A stretch of 64,000 nucleotides of DNA from Oscillospiraceae bacterium (GCA_015066595.1 SVNZ01000002.1:124001-188000), one strand, 5' to 3'; counted from the stretch's first letter, positions 52,590-62,508 are shown. Translations and numbers: made by a program. The notes: generated by a model from the letters alone, not told the origin.

Positions 52590-54020
52590 ATGAAGAAAAA
52601 ACCTATGTTGCTGCTTTTCATAGTAGCTTGTTTTATCATTTGTATTATCCCATCAGCGGGTATGTTATTTTTTAGCTCTGATGAAACCATCTCAAACGAA
52701 GACGCCTTTGAATTCCCACCACTTGTTAATGAAGACAATACCTTCAATCAGGATATCTTTGAACAACTGGGCACATATTTTGAAAAACATTTTGCTTTTC
52801 GGCCATACGTCATCTCACTTGATGCGCAGATACAGTCTAAAGTGTTCAAAGTATCTAACCTTGATACCGTAATCGTGGGAAAAGATGACTGGCTGTACTA
52901 CTCTTCAACTTTGAATGACTATCTGGGCAAAAACACATTAAGTGACCGTGCTATAAATAATATTGCACACAATTTAAAGCTCACCCAAGACTACGTAAAC
53001 TCACAGGGGATTGACTTCCTCTTTACTGTAGCTCCTAACAAAAACTCTGTCTACGACGAATATATGCCATACTACTACGGTATCCCTGTATCTGACAGAC
53101 GAAATGTCGATGTTTTGAAAACACAACTGGACGAAAAGGGGGTCAACTACTGTGACTTGTACCCTATATTTGAAGAGTCAGATGAGATTTTGTACCTGCA
53201 ACAAGACTCTCACTGGAACGACAAGGGTGCAAAGCTTGTGTATGACAAAATTCTCACAAAACTGTCCAAAATGCCCCGCGACTACAGCGACACAAATGTA
53301 GTAAGAACTAAGAATTTTATGGGTGACTTAGGTAAGATGCTTTACCCGAAAACCCAAGAGAGCGAATACAACTATGACTACAGCGAGGGCTTTGATTTTA
53401 CTTACACAACTGACACAAAATCTGTCGAAGACGCTATCATAGGAACAAAAAGCGACCGTGCTTCGGGCAGTCTGTATATGTACCGAGATTCTTTCGGTAA
53501 CTCGCTTTTGCCTTTTTTTGCAAGCTCATACAACAAAGCATATTTCACAAAAACATTTCCGCTTAACTTGAGTATTGATTTGCTTGTACAAAAGCCTGAC
53601 ACTGTAATCATCGAGCTGGTTGAGCGTAATCTTAACTGGTTATTAACTCAGCCTCCGGTTTTTCTTTCGCCTGAATTGACATCCTACAGCATAGTTGATA
53701 AAATGGATTGTAATGTTGATGTGACTGCCAAAACCTCACAGGTCAATATGACTTATATTGAGCTCAGCGGAACACTGAGCGAAGACATCATCACAGACAA
53801 CTGCAAAATCTATGTTAAGCTCACCGACAACAGCGGAGCTTCACACCTGTTCGAAGCATTCCACACTAGCACTGACACAAGTGACTATGGTTTCACAGCT
53901 TATGTAAACGCTGCTGACTATAACAGTGAAAAGCTTTCTGTGAGCGTTGTTGCATACTCTGATACATCATTTAAGGAAATAGGTTCTTCTACCATCAAAG
54001 TTGAAGAAGTTACATATTAA
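52590..54020 (+). CDS. DHHW-family SGNH protein with C-terminal beta domain
   Basis: A 476-residue protein with one N-terminal anchor (about 5-25) and an AlgX-like domain. The Asp-His pair is in QDSHWNDKGA (about 210) and the Ser in YRDSFGNSLLPFF (about 300). An additional beta-rich domain of about 110 residues follows the catalytic core (from about 365) and is missing from the two other DHHW proteins here. The start is ATG 52590, after AAGGAAGGTGG. Partner of the MBOAT just upstream. Confidence 0.87.
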   Translation: MKKKPMLLLFIVACFIICIIPSAGMLFFSSDETISNEDAFEFPPLVNEDNTFNQDIFEQLGTYFEKHFAFRPYVISLDAQIQSKVFKVSNLDTVIVGKDDWLYYSSTLNDYLGKNTLSDRAINNIAHNLKLTQDYVNSQGIDFLFTVAPNKNSVYDEYMPYYYGIPVSDRRNVDVLKTQLDEKGVNYCDLYPIFEESDEILYLQQDSHWNDKGAKLVYDKILTKLSKMPRDYSDTNVVRTKNFMGDLGKMLYPKTQESEYNYDYSEGFDFTYTTDTKSVEDAIIGTKSDRASGSLYMYRDSFGNSLLPFFASSYNKAYFTKTFPLNLSIDLLVQKPDTVIIELVERNLNWLLTQPPVFLSPELTSYSIVDKMDCNVDVTAKTSQVNMTYIELSGTLSEDIITDNCKIYVKLTDNSGASHLFEAFHTSTDTSDYGFTAYVNAADYNSEKLSVSVVAYSDTSFKEIGSSTIKVEEVTY

Positions 54021-54037
54021 CAAAGGGGAAATATCTT

Positions 54038-55030
54038 ATGAAAAAAACTAGAACTATTTTGAAAGTCGCACTTGTAATGGCTATGTGCCTTATGATGCTC
54101 AGCCTTACAGCGTGTGGCAAACCGGTTACACTGAGCATCAACGACTGTGGTACTCTCACAGAGTTTGAAGCTACAACAGCTATGACAGTAGCAGACGTTT
54201 TGAAAGAAGCTCAGATAACTCTTAACGAAAAAGATGAAACTGTTCCACCGGTTGATGAAAAAGTAAAAGAAGACACAACAGAAATCCTTATTAAAAGATA
54301 CGCTAAAGTCACTATCGTCAAAGGTGACGAAAAAAAGGAAGTTGAGCTTGTCGGTGGCACCGTAGAAGAAGCCATCAAAAAATCAGGCATCACGTTAAAT
54401 GACAACGAAGTTACTGATGCCGAAAACAATGCGTTCCTCACAGATGGAATGACTATCAACATATTAAAGAAAATCACTGTTACTCTTGCTGCTGACGGTA
54501 AGAAAAACAAGGTGGAAACAACAGCCAAAACTGTAGAAGAACTCCTTAAAGAACAAGATATCACACTCGATGAGGACGACGAAGTAACAAAGCCACTCGA
54601 CACTATCCTAAAAGATGGTATGAAAATTGCTGTTAAGCGTGTTGAATACAAAGAAGAAACAAGAACTGAAACTATCGACTACAAAACACAGGAAAAGTAC
54701 TCTGACTCAATGGCTCAGGGTACAAGCGAAGTTACCCAAGAAGGCGTAGAAGGCGAAAAAGAGGTTACTTACAAAGTCAAATACGTTGACTCAAAAGAAG
54801 ATTCAAAAGAAGTACTCAGTGAGAAAGTCACTAAAGAGCCTAAGGATAAAATCGTTACATATGGCACAAAACAACAGCAAAGCAATTCAAACTCTAACTC
54901 AAACAGCCAAAGCAGTTCAGGCGGAAAAACTGTTGTATCAAAACAGGCAGTTCCTAACTGTGACGACGCTTCTCACGGTTATTATGTAATCACTTACTCT
55001 GACGGTACTGTTGATTATCAGGAGTACTAA
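54038..55030 (+). CDS. Lipoprotein with ubiquitin-like DUF348 repeats and a G5 domain
   Basis: A 330-residue lipoprotein with lipobox LTAC, Cys26. Three DUF348 repeats (about 30-90, 95-145 and 150-205) are of the YabE/Rpf type. A G5 domain (about 205-285) has EYKEETRTETIDYKTQEKYSDS-like beta strands. A short Ser/Asn/Gln linker and a 30-residue tail containing NCDDASHGYYVITYSDGT close it. YabE/Rpf proteins carry a 3D or lysozyme-like domain after G5; none is present, so it probably binds rather than cuts peptidoglycan. It is 17 bp after the DHHW gene. Confidence 0.84.
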   Translation: MKKTRTILKVALVMAMCLMMLSLTACGKPVTLSINDCGTLTEFEATTAMTVADVLKEAQITLNEKDETVPPVDEKVKEDTTEILIKRYAKVTIVKGDEKKEVELVGGTVEEAIKKSGITLNDNEVTDAENNAFLTDGMTINILKKITVTLAADGKKNKVETTAKTVEELLKEQDITLDEDDEVTKPLDTILKDGMKIAVKRVEYKEETRTETIDYKTQEKYSDSMAQGTSEVTQEGVEGEKEVTYKVKYVDSKEDSKEVLSEKVTKEPKDKIVTYGTKQQQSNSNSNSNSQSSSGGKTVVSKQAVPNCDDASHGYYVITYSDGTVDYQEY

Positions 55031-55041
55031 TACTATAAAAC

Positions 55042-55069
55042 AAAACGCTACCGATAATGGTAGCGTTTT
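55042..55069 (+). terminator. Terminator of the second acylation cassette
   Basis: AAAACGCTACC/GGTAGCGTTTT stem with a 6-base loop. Confidence 0.9.
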
Positions 55070-55094
55070 TTATTAGCATGCTAAAAAGCAGTAA

Positions 55095-55122
55095 AAAACG
55101 GTCCGATTATACGGACCGTTTT
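55095..55122. terminator. Terminator of the VanW gene (bidirectional)
   Basis: AAAACGGTCCG/CGGACCGTTTT 11-bp hairpin directly after the previous terminator. It acts on the minus-strand gene. Confidence 0.88.
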
Positions 55123-55129
55123 ATTTTTG

Positions 55130-56812
55130 CTATATATCAGACTCTGGTGCCGGTTCTGGTGCCGGTTCCGGTGCTGGCTCCGGCTCTGGTGCTGGCTCTG
55201 GTTCCGGTGCTGGTTCCGGCTCCGGTGCTGGTTCCGGTGCTGGCTCCGGCTCTGGAGCTTGTGAACTGTTGCTTTGTGGTTTTTCTTCTTCCACTTTAGA
55301 TGAAGATGTTTTCTTGCTCGACTTCTTCGATGAAGTTTGTGAACCACCCGGTGCAGATGTATAATATGTAGAATTTGGAAGGCTTTCAGTTTTCACCTTT
55401 TTACCGTCAAGATAATATGTACGTGATGTCTGAGCTCTGAATCCATTTGAGAAGTAAGATGTAACAGATGAGTCAATCTTAATTTCATCAAACTCTTCGT
55501 TCTCTAAACCATACATATTACAGTGAAGAACCACACCGTCCATATAGCACTCCATAAAGAGCTGATAATCGAAGATATTCTTTACTTTTAAGTCAATATT
55601 GCCATAATCTATTGTAGCATCTCTACCTGCATCAACGTAGGCCGACTTATAGTAGTGGCACTCACGCTCTACTACTTCCATACCACACAGCATTGTTGCA
55701 TTATATATTGTTGTGCTTGACTGGCAGATACCACCGCCTACACCTATTTCACTTCTACCGTTATTGATAACTCCCGCCGGCTTGTAGCCTCTTGAAGTAA
55801 GGTTTGAATCGCCTGTACATTCGTTGAAAGACCATACGTCACCCGGATTGATGATAGAGTTGTTACATACGCTTAACGAGAGCTTCATATTAGAGTTACC
55901 GTTAGCGTTGTTAGTAGATGTAGTTGTAAAGCTTGAAAGCTTTTTGATATTGTTCTGCAAGAATTCTTTTGTGTATTTCGGCTCGGTTTTATCTACCTGC
56001 GCTTCGATTTCGCCCGCTACCTTACCTTGTGCAAAAAACTCCTTGAGCTGAGCGATGAACTCGTCGTTTTTCAGCACGATACCTATTTTGCTATCTTCGA
56101 TAGTAAATTTGTTCGAGCCTTTTTTAGAGCTGTCAAACTTAGTGACAACCGCATCAAGCGGATCCTGATTAATATCTTTTGAAACAGTTTTAGCAACCTC
56201 TGCATAGATAGCGTCGTCAATCACCACAGCGATATTTGCTTTTTTCTCACCGCTGGATAACAAGGTGCTTTCGCATTCTTCCATGATACCTTCGAGCACC
56301 TGCTGTGTGTTGAAAGTATATGTCAGATCATCTTTTGTCAAAGTTGTGCTGTTTTCTCCAGCATTCACTGTGACATTTATACTGTTAGCAAGCTTTTCTT
56401 CCTCAACGACTAAGGCATCCTGTGCTTCTTTCATAGTCATACCGCTGATAGCGATATCGTTGACGTAAACTTCGCTTGGGAATTTGAATTCAGCAAAAAT
56501 AGAGTAAGCACAATAACCACCTGCTAACAAGAGCAAAACCACACCGATAATAACGCTCGTGAGTATCGCTCTCTTTTTAGCTTTTGGGTCTTTTTGCTTT
56601 TTCTCTTTTTTCTTAGCTGCTTTTACCTCAAATTTATCTTCATCATAGATAACAAAATCGTCCTGAATAGAGCGTGAAGCAGATGATATATCAACAGTTT
56701 CCTCAACAGGCTGATATGCATTAGTTTCTCTGTTTTTGTTTCTTCTTGTTTCTGCTAAAATAGCATTTATTTCCATAGTGTTGGCAATATTCTTGTTCTC
56801 GTTATTTTCCAT
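55130..56812 (-). CDS. VanW-family membrane-anchored protein with Pro-Glu-Ala tail
   Basis: A 560-residue protein. The cytoplasmic N-terminus (about 1-85) is charged, and one membrane helix (about 86-108) follows. Two peptidoglycan-binding-4-like domains (about 115-300) come next. The VanW domain (about 315-470) contains SFNECTGD, GVGGGICQSSTTIYNATM and ECHYYKSAYVDAGRDATIDYG. The C-terminus is a 45-residue run of PEPA and PEPE units encoded by a tandem GGTTCCGGTGCT-like DNA repeat (55142-55258), as in wall-spanning segments. The role is probably in peptidoglycan cross-talk; the VanW biochemical function is not established. Confidence 0.88.
   Translation of the reverse strand: MENNENKNIANTMEINAILAETRRNKNRETNAYQPVEETVDISSASRSIQDDFVIYDEDKFEVKAAKKKEKKQKDPKAKKRAILTSVIIGVVLLLLAGGYCAYSIFAEFKFPSEVYVNDIAISGMTMKEAQDALVVEEEKLANSINVTVNAGENSTTLTKDDLTYTFNTQQVLEGIMEECESTLLSSGEKKANIAVVIDDAIYAEVAKTVSKDINQDPLDAVVTKFDSSKKGSNKFTIEDSKIGIVLKNDEFIAQLKEFFAQGKVAGEIEAQVDKTEPKYTKEFLQNNIKKLSSFTTTSTNNANGNSNMKLSLSVCNNSIINPGDVWSFNECTGDSNLTSRGYKPAGVINNGRSEIGVGGGICQSSTTIYNATMLCGMEVVERECHYYKSAYVDAGRDATIDYGNIDLKVKNIFDYQLFMECYMDGVVLHCNMYGLENEEFDEIKIDSSVTSYFSNGFRAQTSRTYYLDGKKVKTESLPNSTYYTSAPGGSQTSSKKSSKKTSSSKVEEEKPQSNSSQAPEPEPAPEPAPEPEPAPEPEPAPEPEPAPEPAPEPAPESDI
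55142..55258 (-). repeat. Low-complexity tandem repeat encoding Pro-Glu-Ala
   Basis: Imperfect 6-, 12- and 18-base units of the GGTTCCGGTGCT type. They encode the proline-rich tail of the VanW protein and are likely to vary in copy number between strains. Confidence 0.8.
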
Positions 56813-57044
56813 ATTTCAATTCGCCTCCCATATTACTTTTCTTTTTACAGATATATAATACAGTACCCCTCAATTTTGTATAATCTTTTTAGGAAATAAA
56901 AATAAAAAATATATCACAATTTTCATGGTAATTTCTGACTTTATATGTAGATTGTTCACACAAAGCATATTGAATATCAGCACAAAATATAATATAATTA
57001 TATTTACAAAAATTCCACCATATAACATACAAAAGGAACACATT

Positions 57045-58331
57045 ATGAAAACTTTGATTTTATCAGCTTCCACCGGAGGCGGCCACAACCGTGCGTCAAA
57101 CGCACTTAAAGCATATATAAAATCGCAGGACAGCGACGCAGTAGTAGAAATAGTAGATACACTGAAATATTGTTCTTCTATACTAGACAAAACAGTCACT
57201 GTCGGCTACAAAACCCTCGCCAAAAAAGCCCCTGACCTATACGGAACTTTTTACAAAAGAGCGGATAAGGAGTCTCCTATATCAGACTTAGTGCACTCGG
57301 TGATGACTCAGTTTGCAAAAAAACTGTTACCGCTTATTGAGGACGAAAAGCCTGATATCGTAGTAACCTGCCACCCATTTGCGTCCAGTATGATGTCCAT
57401 TTTAAAAGAAGCATATAAAATAGATGTCCCTGTTATATCCATCATCACAGACTATATGCCACACAGAGCATACATAGGCGACCATATTGATGCATACATA
57501 ACCGCCAGCAAAGACACCGCTGACAACCTATCGAGCAAATACAAGGTCGACCCTCATCGCATCTTTCCGCTGGGTATGCCGATTTTTGAGAGCTTTTATC
57601 ACAAAAACGAGAACAGATGCAAAGAAACCTACCAAAGACTCGGTTTTTCAAGCTCTAAGCCCACCGTGCTTGTTATGGCTGGAAGCTTCGGAGTGACAGA
57701 TATTCTGAAAATCTATGAAAATCTGGTTGAAATCGATGTTGACTACCAAATCATCGTAATCACCGGAAAGAACCAGAAGCTTTACGATGCTTTTGAAAAA
57801 CTGCTCAATCGAAGTATAAACGAGTTCGAAACCTCTGACTACTCCACTTTGTTCTCTGAACTAAGCGATGCAAATATCGCAAAGCTCATTTATGAGCATA
57901 GCGAACAGCTTAGGCACGAGCTCAGCTCTAAACTCACAAAAACCTTCAGGCGTTCTACTGATAAAACAAAGCCAACAAAACTCTTCTATTTTGTTGACAA
58001 CGTCGAGGATTATATGCATATTTCTGACCTTATTATCACAAAGCCGGGTGGACTCACAACCAGCGAAAGTCTTGCATGTGCACTGCCTATGGCTGTGTTC
58101 AAAGCGTTTCCCGGTCAGGAAGCCCAAAACGCTGACTTCTTAGTCGACAAAAATGCCGCTATTGTGCTGGAAAAAGGCGAGAAAGGTGCACAACAAATCA
58201 AAGAGCTTCTCTCAAACCCACAGCTGTTGTCCGACATGAAGGAAAGCTGTGCTGAATGTGCACAGCTGCACTCATCAGAACGCATATACAGCCTTATGAA
58301 GGATATTGTAAAATTTAACAATCAGCTTTGA
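57045..58331 (+). CDS. Glycolipid glycosyltransferase (UgtP/MGDG synthase family)
   Basis: A 428-residue GT28-type glycosyltransferase. The N-terminal MGDG-synthase domain starts SASTGGGHNRASNAL. The C-terminal donor-binding domain contains VMAGSFGVTDI, KPGGLTTSES and FPGQEAQNADFL. Members add glucose or galactose to diacylglycerol to make glycolipids and the lipoteichoic acid anchor. The start is ATG 57045, after AAAGGAAC; the in-frame extension upstream lacks a ribosome site. An insertion of about 40 residues (around 260-300) between the domains is unusual. Its stop overlaps the spoIIE stop on the other strand by 10 bp. Confidence 0.88.
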   Translation: MKTLILSASTGGGHNRASNALKAYIKSQDSDAVVEIVDTLKYCSSILDKTVTVGYKTLAKKAPDLYGTFYKRADKESPISDLVHSVMTQFAKKLLPLIEDEKPDIVVTCHPFASSMMSILKEAYKIDVPVISIITDYMPHRAYIGDHIDAYITASKDTADNLSSKYKVDPHRIFPLGMPIFESFYHKNENRCKETYQRLGFSSSKPTVLVMAGSFGVTDILKIYENLVEIDVDYQIIVITGKNQKLYDAFEKLLNRSINEFETSDYSTLFSELSDANIAKLIYEHSEQLRHELSSKLTKTFRRSTDKTKPTKLFYFVDNVEDYMHISDLIITKPGGLTTSESLACALPMAVFKAFPGQEAQNADFLVDKNAAIVLEKGEKGAQQIKELLSNPQLLSDMKESCAECAQLHSSERIYSLMKDIVKFNNQL

Positions 58332-60652
58332 TTTTCTACAACTCTTAAAGCTAACGCCGTAATGTCGTCATCGTGACTGTCGTTGCGGCGTTTTTTTGCT
58401 TCTTCCACTATCTTTGCTGATAGCTCTTCCATGCTATCATCACCCCACGACATAAATATTTTTTCGATATAATCTGTGTTAGAGCACAAGGCTCCGTCAG
58501 ACACCATCAGTATCATATCCCCATGTGTAAGTGTCATGTCTTCTTTTGCAAAACGAACCTCATTCAAAATTCCTATCGGAAGACTAGACATATCTTTTTT
58601 ATAAAGCTTTGAATTCTTTTTGACATAGGTTACGCACGCCCCCGCTTTTAAAAACTGTGCTTTTCCTGAAAAAAGGTTAAAATCAATAACATCAAGCGTA
58701 GCCATAGACTCATCTTCGCTTTTTATCATCAGCGATGAGTTCACCACCTGTAGCGAGCAGTCATATGAGAGCCCTGCTCTGCATAGTTTTGATAAAATAC
58801 TCAACGCCATATTTGAGTCAACAGCAGCTCTGCCACCGCTACCCATACCGTCAGAAAGCATTAAGACCGTGCTTCCCATACCGTTGTTAAAATAATTTAA
58901 GCAGTCGCCACACAGCTCACCATCATTACAAATATGTTGAGATGAACCTATCTCAACATCAAAGCAAGGTCGTTCGCACAGCACAATCCGAACTCGGTCA
59001 CGCTCATAGCTGATTGACGGTGACTCAAAGCGTCTTCCACAAGCACGGGATATTTCGTGAGTCACCTGACTTTTTGAGATATTCATCTTTTGGTTTAAAA
59101 TCAGCTGTATATCTACTACCATTCCTTTGCCTTTTTGAATCCTACAGCTGCAGTCAACCACCGCAAGCGATAGCGATGATAGTGCATCTACTACTCTGTT
59201 TGAGCATTCTGCGTCGTATTTTTCATACTCTTCAAACTCTTCGGACAAGTCTTCGAGTATATCAGAAAGCCCCGCAAACTGCGATGCTACTACTGAGCGA
59301 ATCTGGGTTATTCTTCTTCGTGCTGCTTCGCACGATTGATACTCCTTGTAGCTTTGATTTATGCTTGCGACCAGCTCTGTTGTACGACAGCACTTTTTCA
59401 CAAAATTTTCTTCTACATCACGCTCTTTTACAAAGCCATTCACTTTTAAAGTTTCGGTCAGACGATGAAAATCTTCATTCGTCTGAGCCTTTTGTTTTTC
59501 GTGGCAGTAGTACCGCATACCACATCTGCTGCACGTATGCTCGCATGCGTTGTCATATATCCAACTCGCATTTGGTGTGTAAAGTCTAGACAGCCTCTCA
59601 GACACAGAATTTACGCAACTGCTTACATTCGACAATGCACGTGATGCAAAAGACAGTCGCATCGTTACAGCACGCCTGACAGCCTCGTTGTCAGGTGTTT
59701 CGCTGTTTTGAGAAAATACGTTGCTCACATAATTTCCGATAGTTTTCGGCAACACCAAAAATATGATAGCACCTATTACACTTTCGACAAAAACCGCAAA
59801 TACAATTTCACTGTCTGATGAAGAAAACGCCATTGTTAAGTTGCACACCAGCATACAAAGGGCCACAGCAACCTTGCCCATAGGTGCAAAAAGTCCGCCC
59901 ATAAGTCCCGAAAATGCGAACCCCGCACACAAAAATATCATATCATTTGATGTCAAAGAAAACACTATGCCGGTGGCAACGCCTGAGATACTGCCTCCTG
60001 ATACTCCACCGTACATAGAAGACAAAAGCACAACAACAACCGCCACCGCTCTGCCCAAAGAAATGTTGCCGATAGTAAGTGACGAAAAAGCAAGCAACAG
60101 TATGCACCCGGACATAGCAATGCACGCGATTTCCTGACTGTTAAGCGACATCAAACTTTTTTTGCTACTGCATAACGTGACACTTCGCCCCATAAAATAC
60201 GCTCCTGCTGCCGCAAGCGTTGCTTCCATAAGACATTTTGTAACCTCGCTTAACTCACTTGCAGAAGAAAATGTCAGCGCCACACCCGTCACAAAAGTAG
60301 GCACAAACGCCACTATACACGGAAAAAACCTGCTATGTGACACTTTCTTGAACTCGTTTAAAACCCATCTGAGCGCACCTATTGATATACAAACCGCAAT
60401 ATATCGAAAGCTATCGATTGGGTTTCTGATTAAAAAGCCGAGTATTGAGCCCATCAGCCCTGCGGGCATATATGTAAAAGGCACTGCTGCTGCAAATGAT
60501 GCCCCAAACGGAGAAAGCTCCCCCAGCACCGCACCTTTTGAAACTAACAAGCCACACACAAAATATGTAATATGAAGCACCACTTCACGTGTCACATTAA
60601 CCGCATTTTCATTCAACCTAACGCTTTTTTTAGCAAAATCTCTGTATGCCAT
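58322..60652 (-). CDS. spoIIE: Stage II sporulation protein E
   Basis: A 776-residue protein. About ten membrane helices lie in residues 30-310. A central segment with FtsZ-interaction character (about 320-560) contains a Cys cluster (CEHTCSRCGMRYYC). The C-terminal PP2C-type phosphatase domain (about 570-776) carries LMLSDGMGSGGRAAVDS and LMVSDGALCSN. SpoIIE sits at the asymmetric septum and dephosphorylates SpoIIAA to activate SigF in the forespore. No Spo0A box was identified with confidence in the short upstream region. Confidence 0.95.
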   Translation of the reverse strand: MAYRDFAKKSVRLNENAVNVTREVVLHITYFVCGLLVSKGAVLGELSPFGASFAAAVPFTYMPAGLMGSILGFLIRNPIDSFRYIAVCISIGALRWVLNEFKKVSHSRFFPCIVAFVPTFVTGVALTFSSASELSEVTKCLMEATLAAAGAYFMGRSVTLCSSKKSLMSLNSQEIACIAMSGCILLLAFSSLTIGNISLGRAVAVVVVLLSSMYGGVSGGSISGVATGIVFSLTSNDMIFLCAGFAFSGLMGGLFAPMGKVAVALCMLVCNLTMAFSSSDSEIVFAVFVESVIGAIIFLVLPKTIGNYVSNVFSQNSETPDNEAVRRAVTMRLSFASRALSNVSSCVNSVSERLSRLYTPNASWIYDNACEHTCSRCGMRYYCHEKQKAQTNEDFHRLTETLKVNGFVKERDVEENFVKKCCRTTELVASINQSYKEYQSCEAARRRITQIRSVVASQFAGLSDILEDLSEEFEEYEKYDAECSNRVVDALSSLSLAVVDCSCRIQKGKGMVVDIQLILNQKMNISKSQVTHEISRACGRRFESPSISYERDRVRIVLCERPCFDVEIGSSQHICNDGELCGDCLNYFNNGMGSTVLMLSDGMGSGGRAAVDSNMALSILSKLCRAGLSYDCSLQVVNSSLMIKSEDESMATLDVIDFNLFSGKAQFLKAGACVTYVKKNSKLYKKDMSSLPIGILNEVRFAKEDMTLTHGDMILMVSDGALCSNTDYIEKIFMSWGDDSMEELSAKIVEEAKKRRNDSHDDDITALALRVVENQS

Positions 60653-60777
60653 TTCAGACTTCCTTTTTTTGAGAGTGCTTTCATTATAAGCTTATGCTCA
60701 TCACGTGTTTGTCACTGTTTGTTTGTTGTTTTGTGTTTTGTTTTGTAGAGAATTTTTCTATATTTAGGCAAAAAGAA

Positions 60778-60803
60778 AAACCGACTAAAAACTTAGTCGG
60801 TTT
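60778..60803 (-). terminator. Terminator of the secreted GH13 gene
   Basis: AAACCGACTAA/TTAGTCGGTTT perfect 11-bp hairpin, T-rich after it on the minus strand. Nothing else is recognisable in 60653-60777 apart from a TATAAT upstream of spoIIE. Confidence 0.9.
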
Positions 60804-60828
60804 ATCATTTTATGTTTTAAAATTTTGT

Positions 60829-62439
60829 TTATTTAGCCTTTAAAACAGCTGTTGACATAGCAGGCATTTTAAGAACACCGTTACTAAATGTCACCTTCCA
60901 AGACTCAGCATTTGCGTCATAGTCTTCAGCTTTGGTAGCTACACAACCGCCTCTGAATTCAGCGTTACTAAGGATATCATCAGTGATTTCAACCTCTTTC
61001 ACTTCGTCTCCACCGTAGTGTAAAACAAGAAGCTTCTCACCCTCATATTCAACGTAATATCCACCCAGATATATATCATCTGACTCAAATGTATCGGTGA
61101 TGTCCCCTCGTGCAATCTCAGGATTCTGGTTTCGGATTTTGATGAGTCTGCGATATGTGTTGAGCAGACTATTTTCTTCTTCTAACTGCTGTTTTACACC
61201 GCCAAGTGGGTTTTCAACCACCTCAGCAACACCGTTTACGTAAATGTTAGGAAGGTTGTCGTTGTCCCATATCATAGCAGTACGGTAAGAAGCATCGTTC
61301 GTGGTATTTGGAGCTTCGATACCGATTTCTTCACCGTAGTATGTAAACGAGTTACCAGGTGACATAAAATACAGTGCAGCCGCAAATTTATTTTCCTCTT
61401 CAAAAAGAGTGTTTGAAACACGAGGCATATCGTGGTTTGTCAGGAAGTTTGCGTTGATAGCGGTTTTAGAACGCTTTTTGATGTTATCGTTATATCTTTT
61501 GAGCGAATTCGCAAAAGACTTGGTCTGACCGTTTCGGCCTGTCATAATATAGTCGCCCGTAGTAGTAGCAAATTTGAAGTTAAAAAAGCTGTCTATACCG
61601 GACTCATATTTATCATAAATAGCACCGGCACTATCCCAGTCTTCACCAACCATATATACATCAGGGTTGTATGACTGAGCCATATCGTAGAACCATGTCA
61701 TAAACTCGATACCGTCGGTTTTTGCATCAGTAAAATACTTTACAGCATCAAGTCGAAAACCGTCCACACCACGTTCAAGCCAGAATTTTACAATTTCTTC
61801 AAAGTACTCTCTGGTACCATCATATGAAAGGTTCCAGTCAGGCATCTCAGGTGAGAACTGACCTTCGTAGTAATAGTCACTGTTTGTGACAGAGCGATTG
61901 TGTGTAAAGTCCGAACCCTTTTTGAAGTTATAGTACTTTGCGTAACCGTCTTCGTTACCTTCCCTGAGCTCCTCACAGGCTTTTTCAAAGTATGGGTGGT
62001 TAGATGCACTGTGGTTTACAACAAGGTCGATAATAACAGAAATGCCACGCTTGTCGCATTCTGCCATAAATTTGTCAAAAATTTTGAGTGTACCAAACTC
62101 AGGGTCAATATCAAAGTAGTCTTCAACATTATACTTATGATATGAATAAGATGGCATCATAGGTGACAGCCAGATACCGTCTATACCCAGATCGTCGCCA
62201 CTGTTTGGATCCCCATCGTTGAGATAGTCAAGCTTTGAGATAATACCCTCGAAGTCGCCTGTTTCATCACCGTCCGAGTCACAGAAAGAGCCTATCCAAA
62301 TCTGGTAGTATGTCCTGTATTTATCGTTTGATTTAAGCACTTCGTTAGTATCAACAGGGTCTCCTCCTGTGCTACAACCACACAATACACAAGACAATGT
62401 AATGCATATTAGCAAAATAGCTGATATTACTTTTTTCAT
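60829..62439 (-). CDS. Extracellular GH13 alpha-amylase-family lipoprotein
   Basis: A 536-residue lipoprotein. The signal peptide ends in lipobox VLCGC, with Cys22 probably lipidated. The GH13 barrel has DLVVNHSA, GFRLDAVKY (nucleophile Asp231), VGEDWDSAG (acid/base Glu266) and TNHDMPR (Asp337), plus a C-terminal beta domain. It is exposed on the cell surface and likely trims starch or maltodextrin for the ABC permeases encoded just upstream. The start is ATG 62439, behind AAAGGGA; upstream in-frame methionines lack a ribosome site. Confidence 0.92.
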   Translation of the reverse strand: MKKVISAILLICITLSCVLCGCSTGGDPVDTNEVLKSNDKYRTYYQIWIGSFCDSDGDETGDFEGIISKLDYLNDGDPNSGDDLGIDGIWLSPMMPSYSYHKYNVEDYFDIDPEFGTLKIFDKFMAECDKRGISVIIDLVVNHSASNHPYFEKACEELREGNEDGYAKYYNFKKGSDFTHNRSVTNSDYYYEGQFSPEMPDWNLSYDGTREYFEEIVKFWLERGVDGFRLDAVKYFTDAKTDGIEFMTWFYDMAQSYNPDVYMVGEDWDSAGAIYDKYESGIDSFFNFKFATTTGDYIMTGRNGQTKSFANSLKRYNDNIKKRSKTAINANFLTNHDMPRVSNTLFEEENKFAAALYFMSPGNSFTYYGEEIGIEAPNTTNDASYRTAMIWDNDNLPNIYVNGVAEVVENPLGGVKQQLEEENSLLNTYRRLIKIRNQNPEIARGDITDTFESDDIYLGGYYVEYEGEKLLVLHYGGDEVKEVEITDDILSNAEFRGGCVATKAEDYDANAESWKVTFSNGVLKMPAMSTAVLKAK

Positions 62440-62499
62440 ATTATCAATCCCTTTTATCGCATTTAGTGGCATAAAATCAAAACGCCACCTGACTTCTAG

Positions 62500-62508
62500 A
62501 TTATAGCA
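62500..62508 (-). promoter_or_regulatory. Extended -10 promoter of the secreted GH13 gene
   Basis: Minus strand TGC-TATAAT, about 55 bases before the start. The -35 box is poor. It is separated from the permease genes by a terminator. Confidence 0.55.

Noticed and set aside
55142-55258. CRISPR-like or intergenic repeat array
   Set aside because: The repeat is inside a coding frame, has no spacers and encodes a proline-rich tail.
59014-59589. 191-codon open frame on the plus strand
   Set aside because: It lies entirely antisense to spoIIE, has no ribosome site and encodes a compositionally odd protein; a shadow frame.
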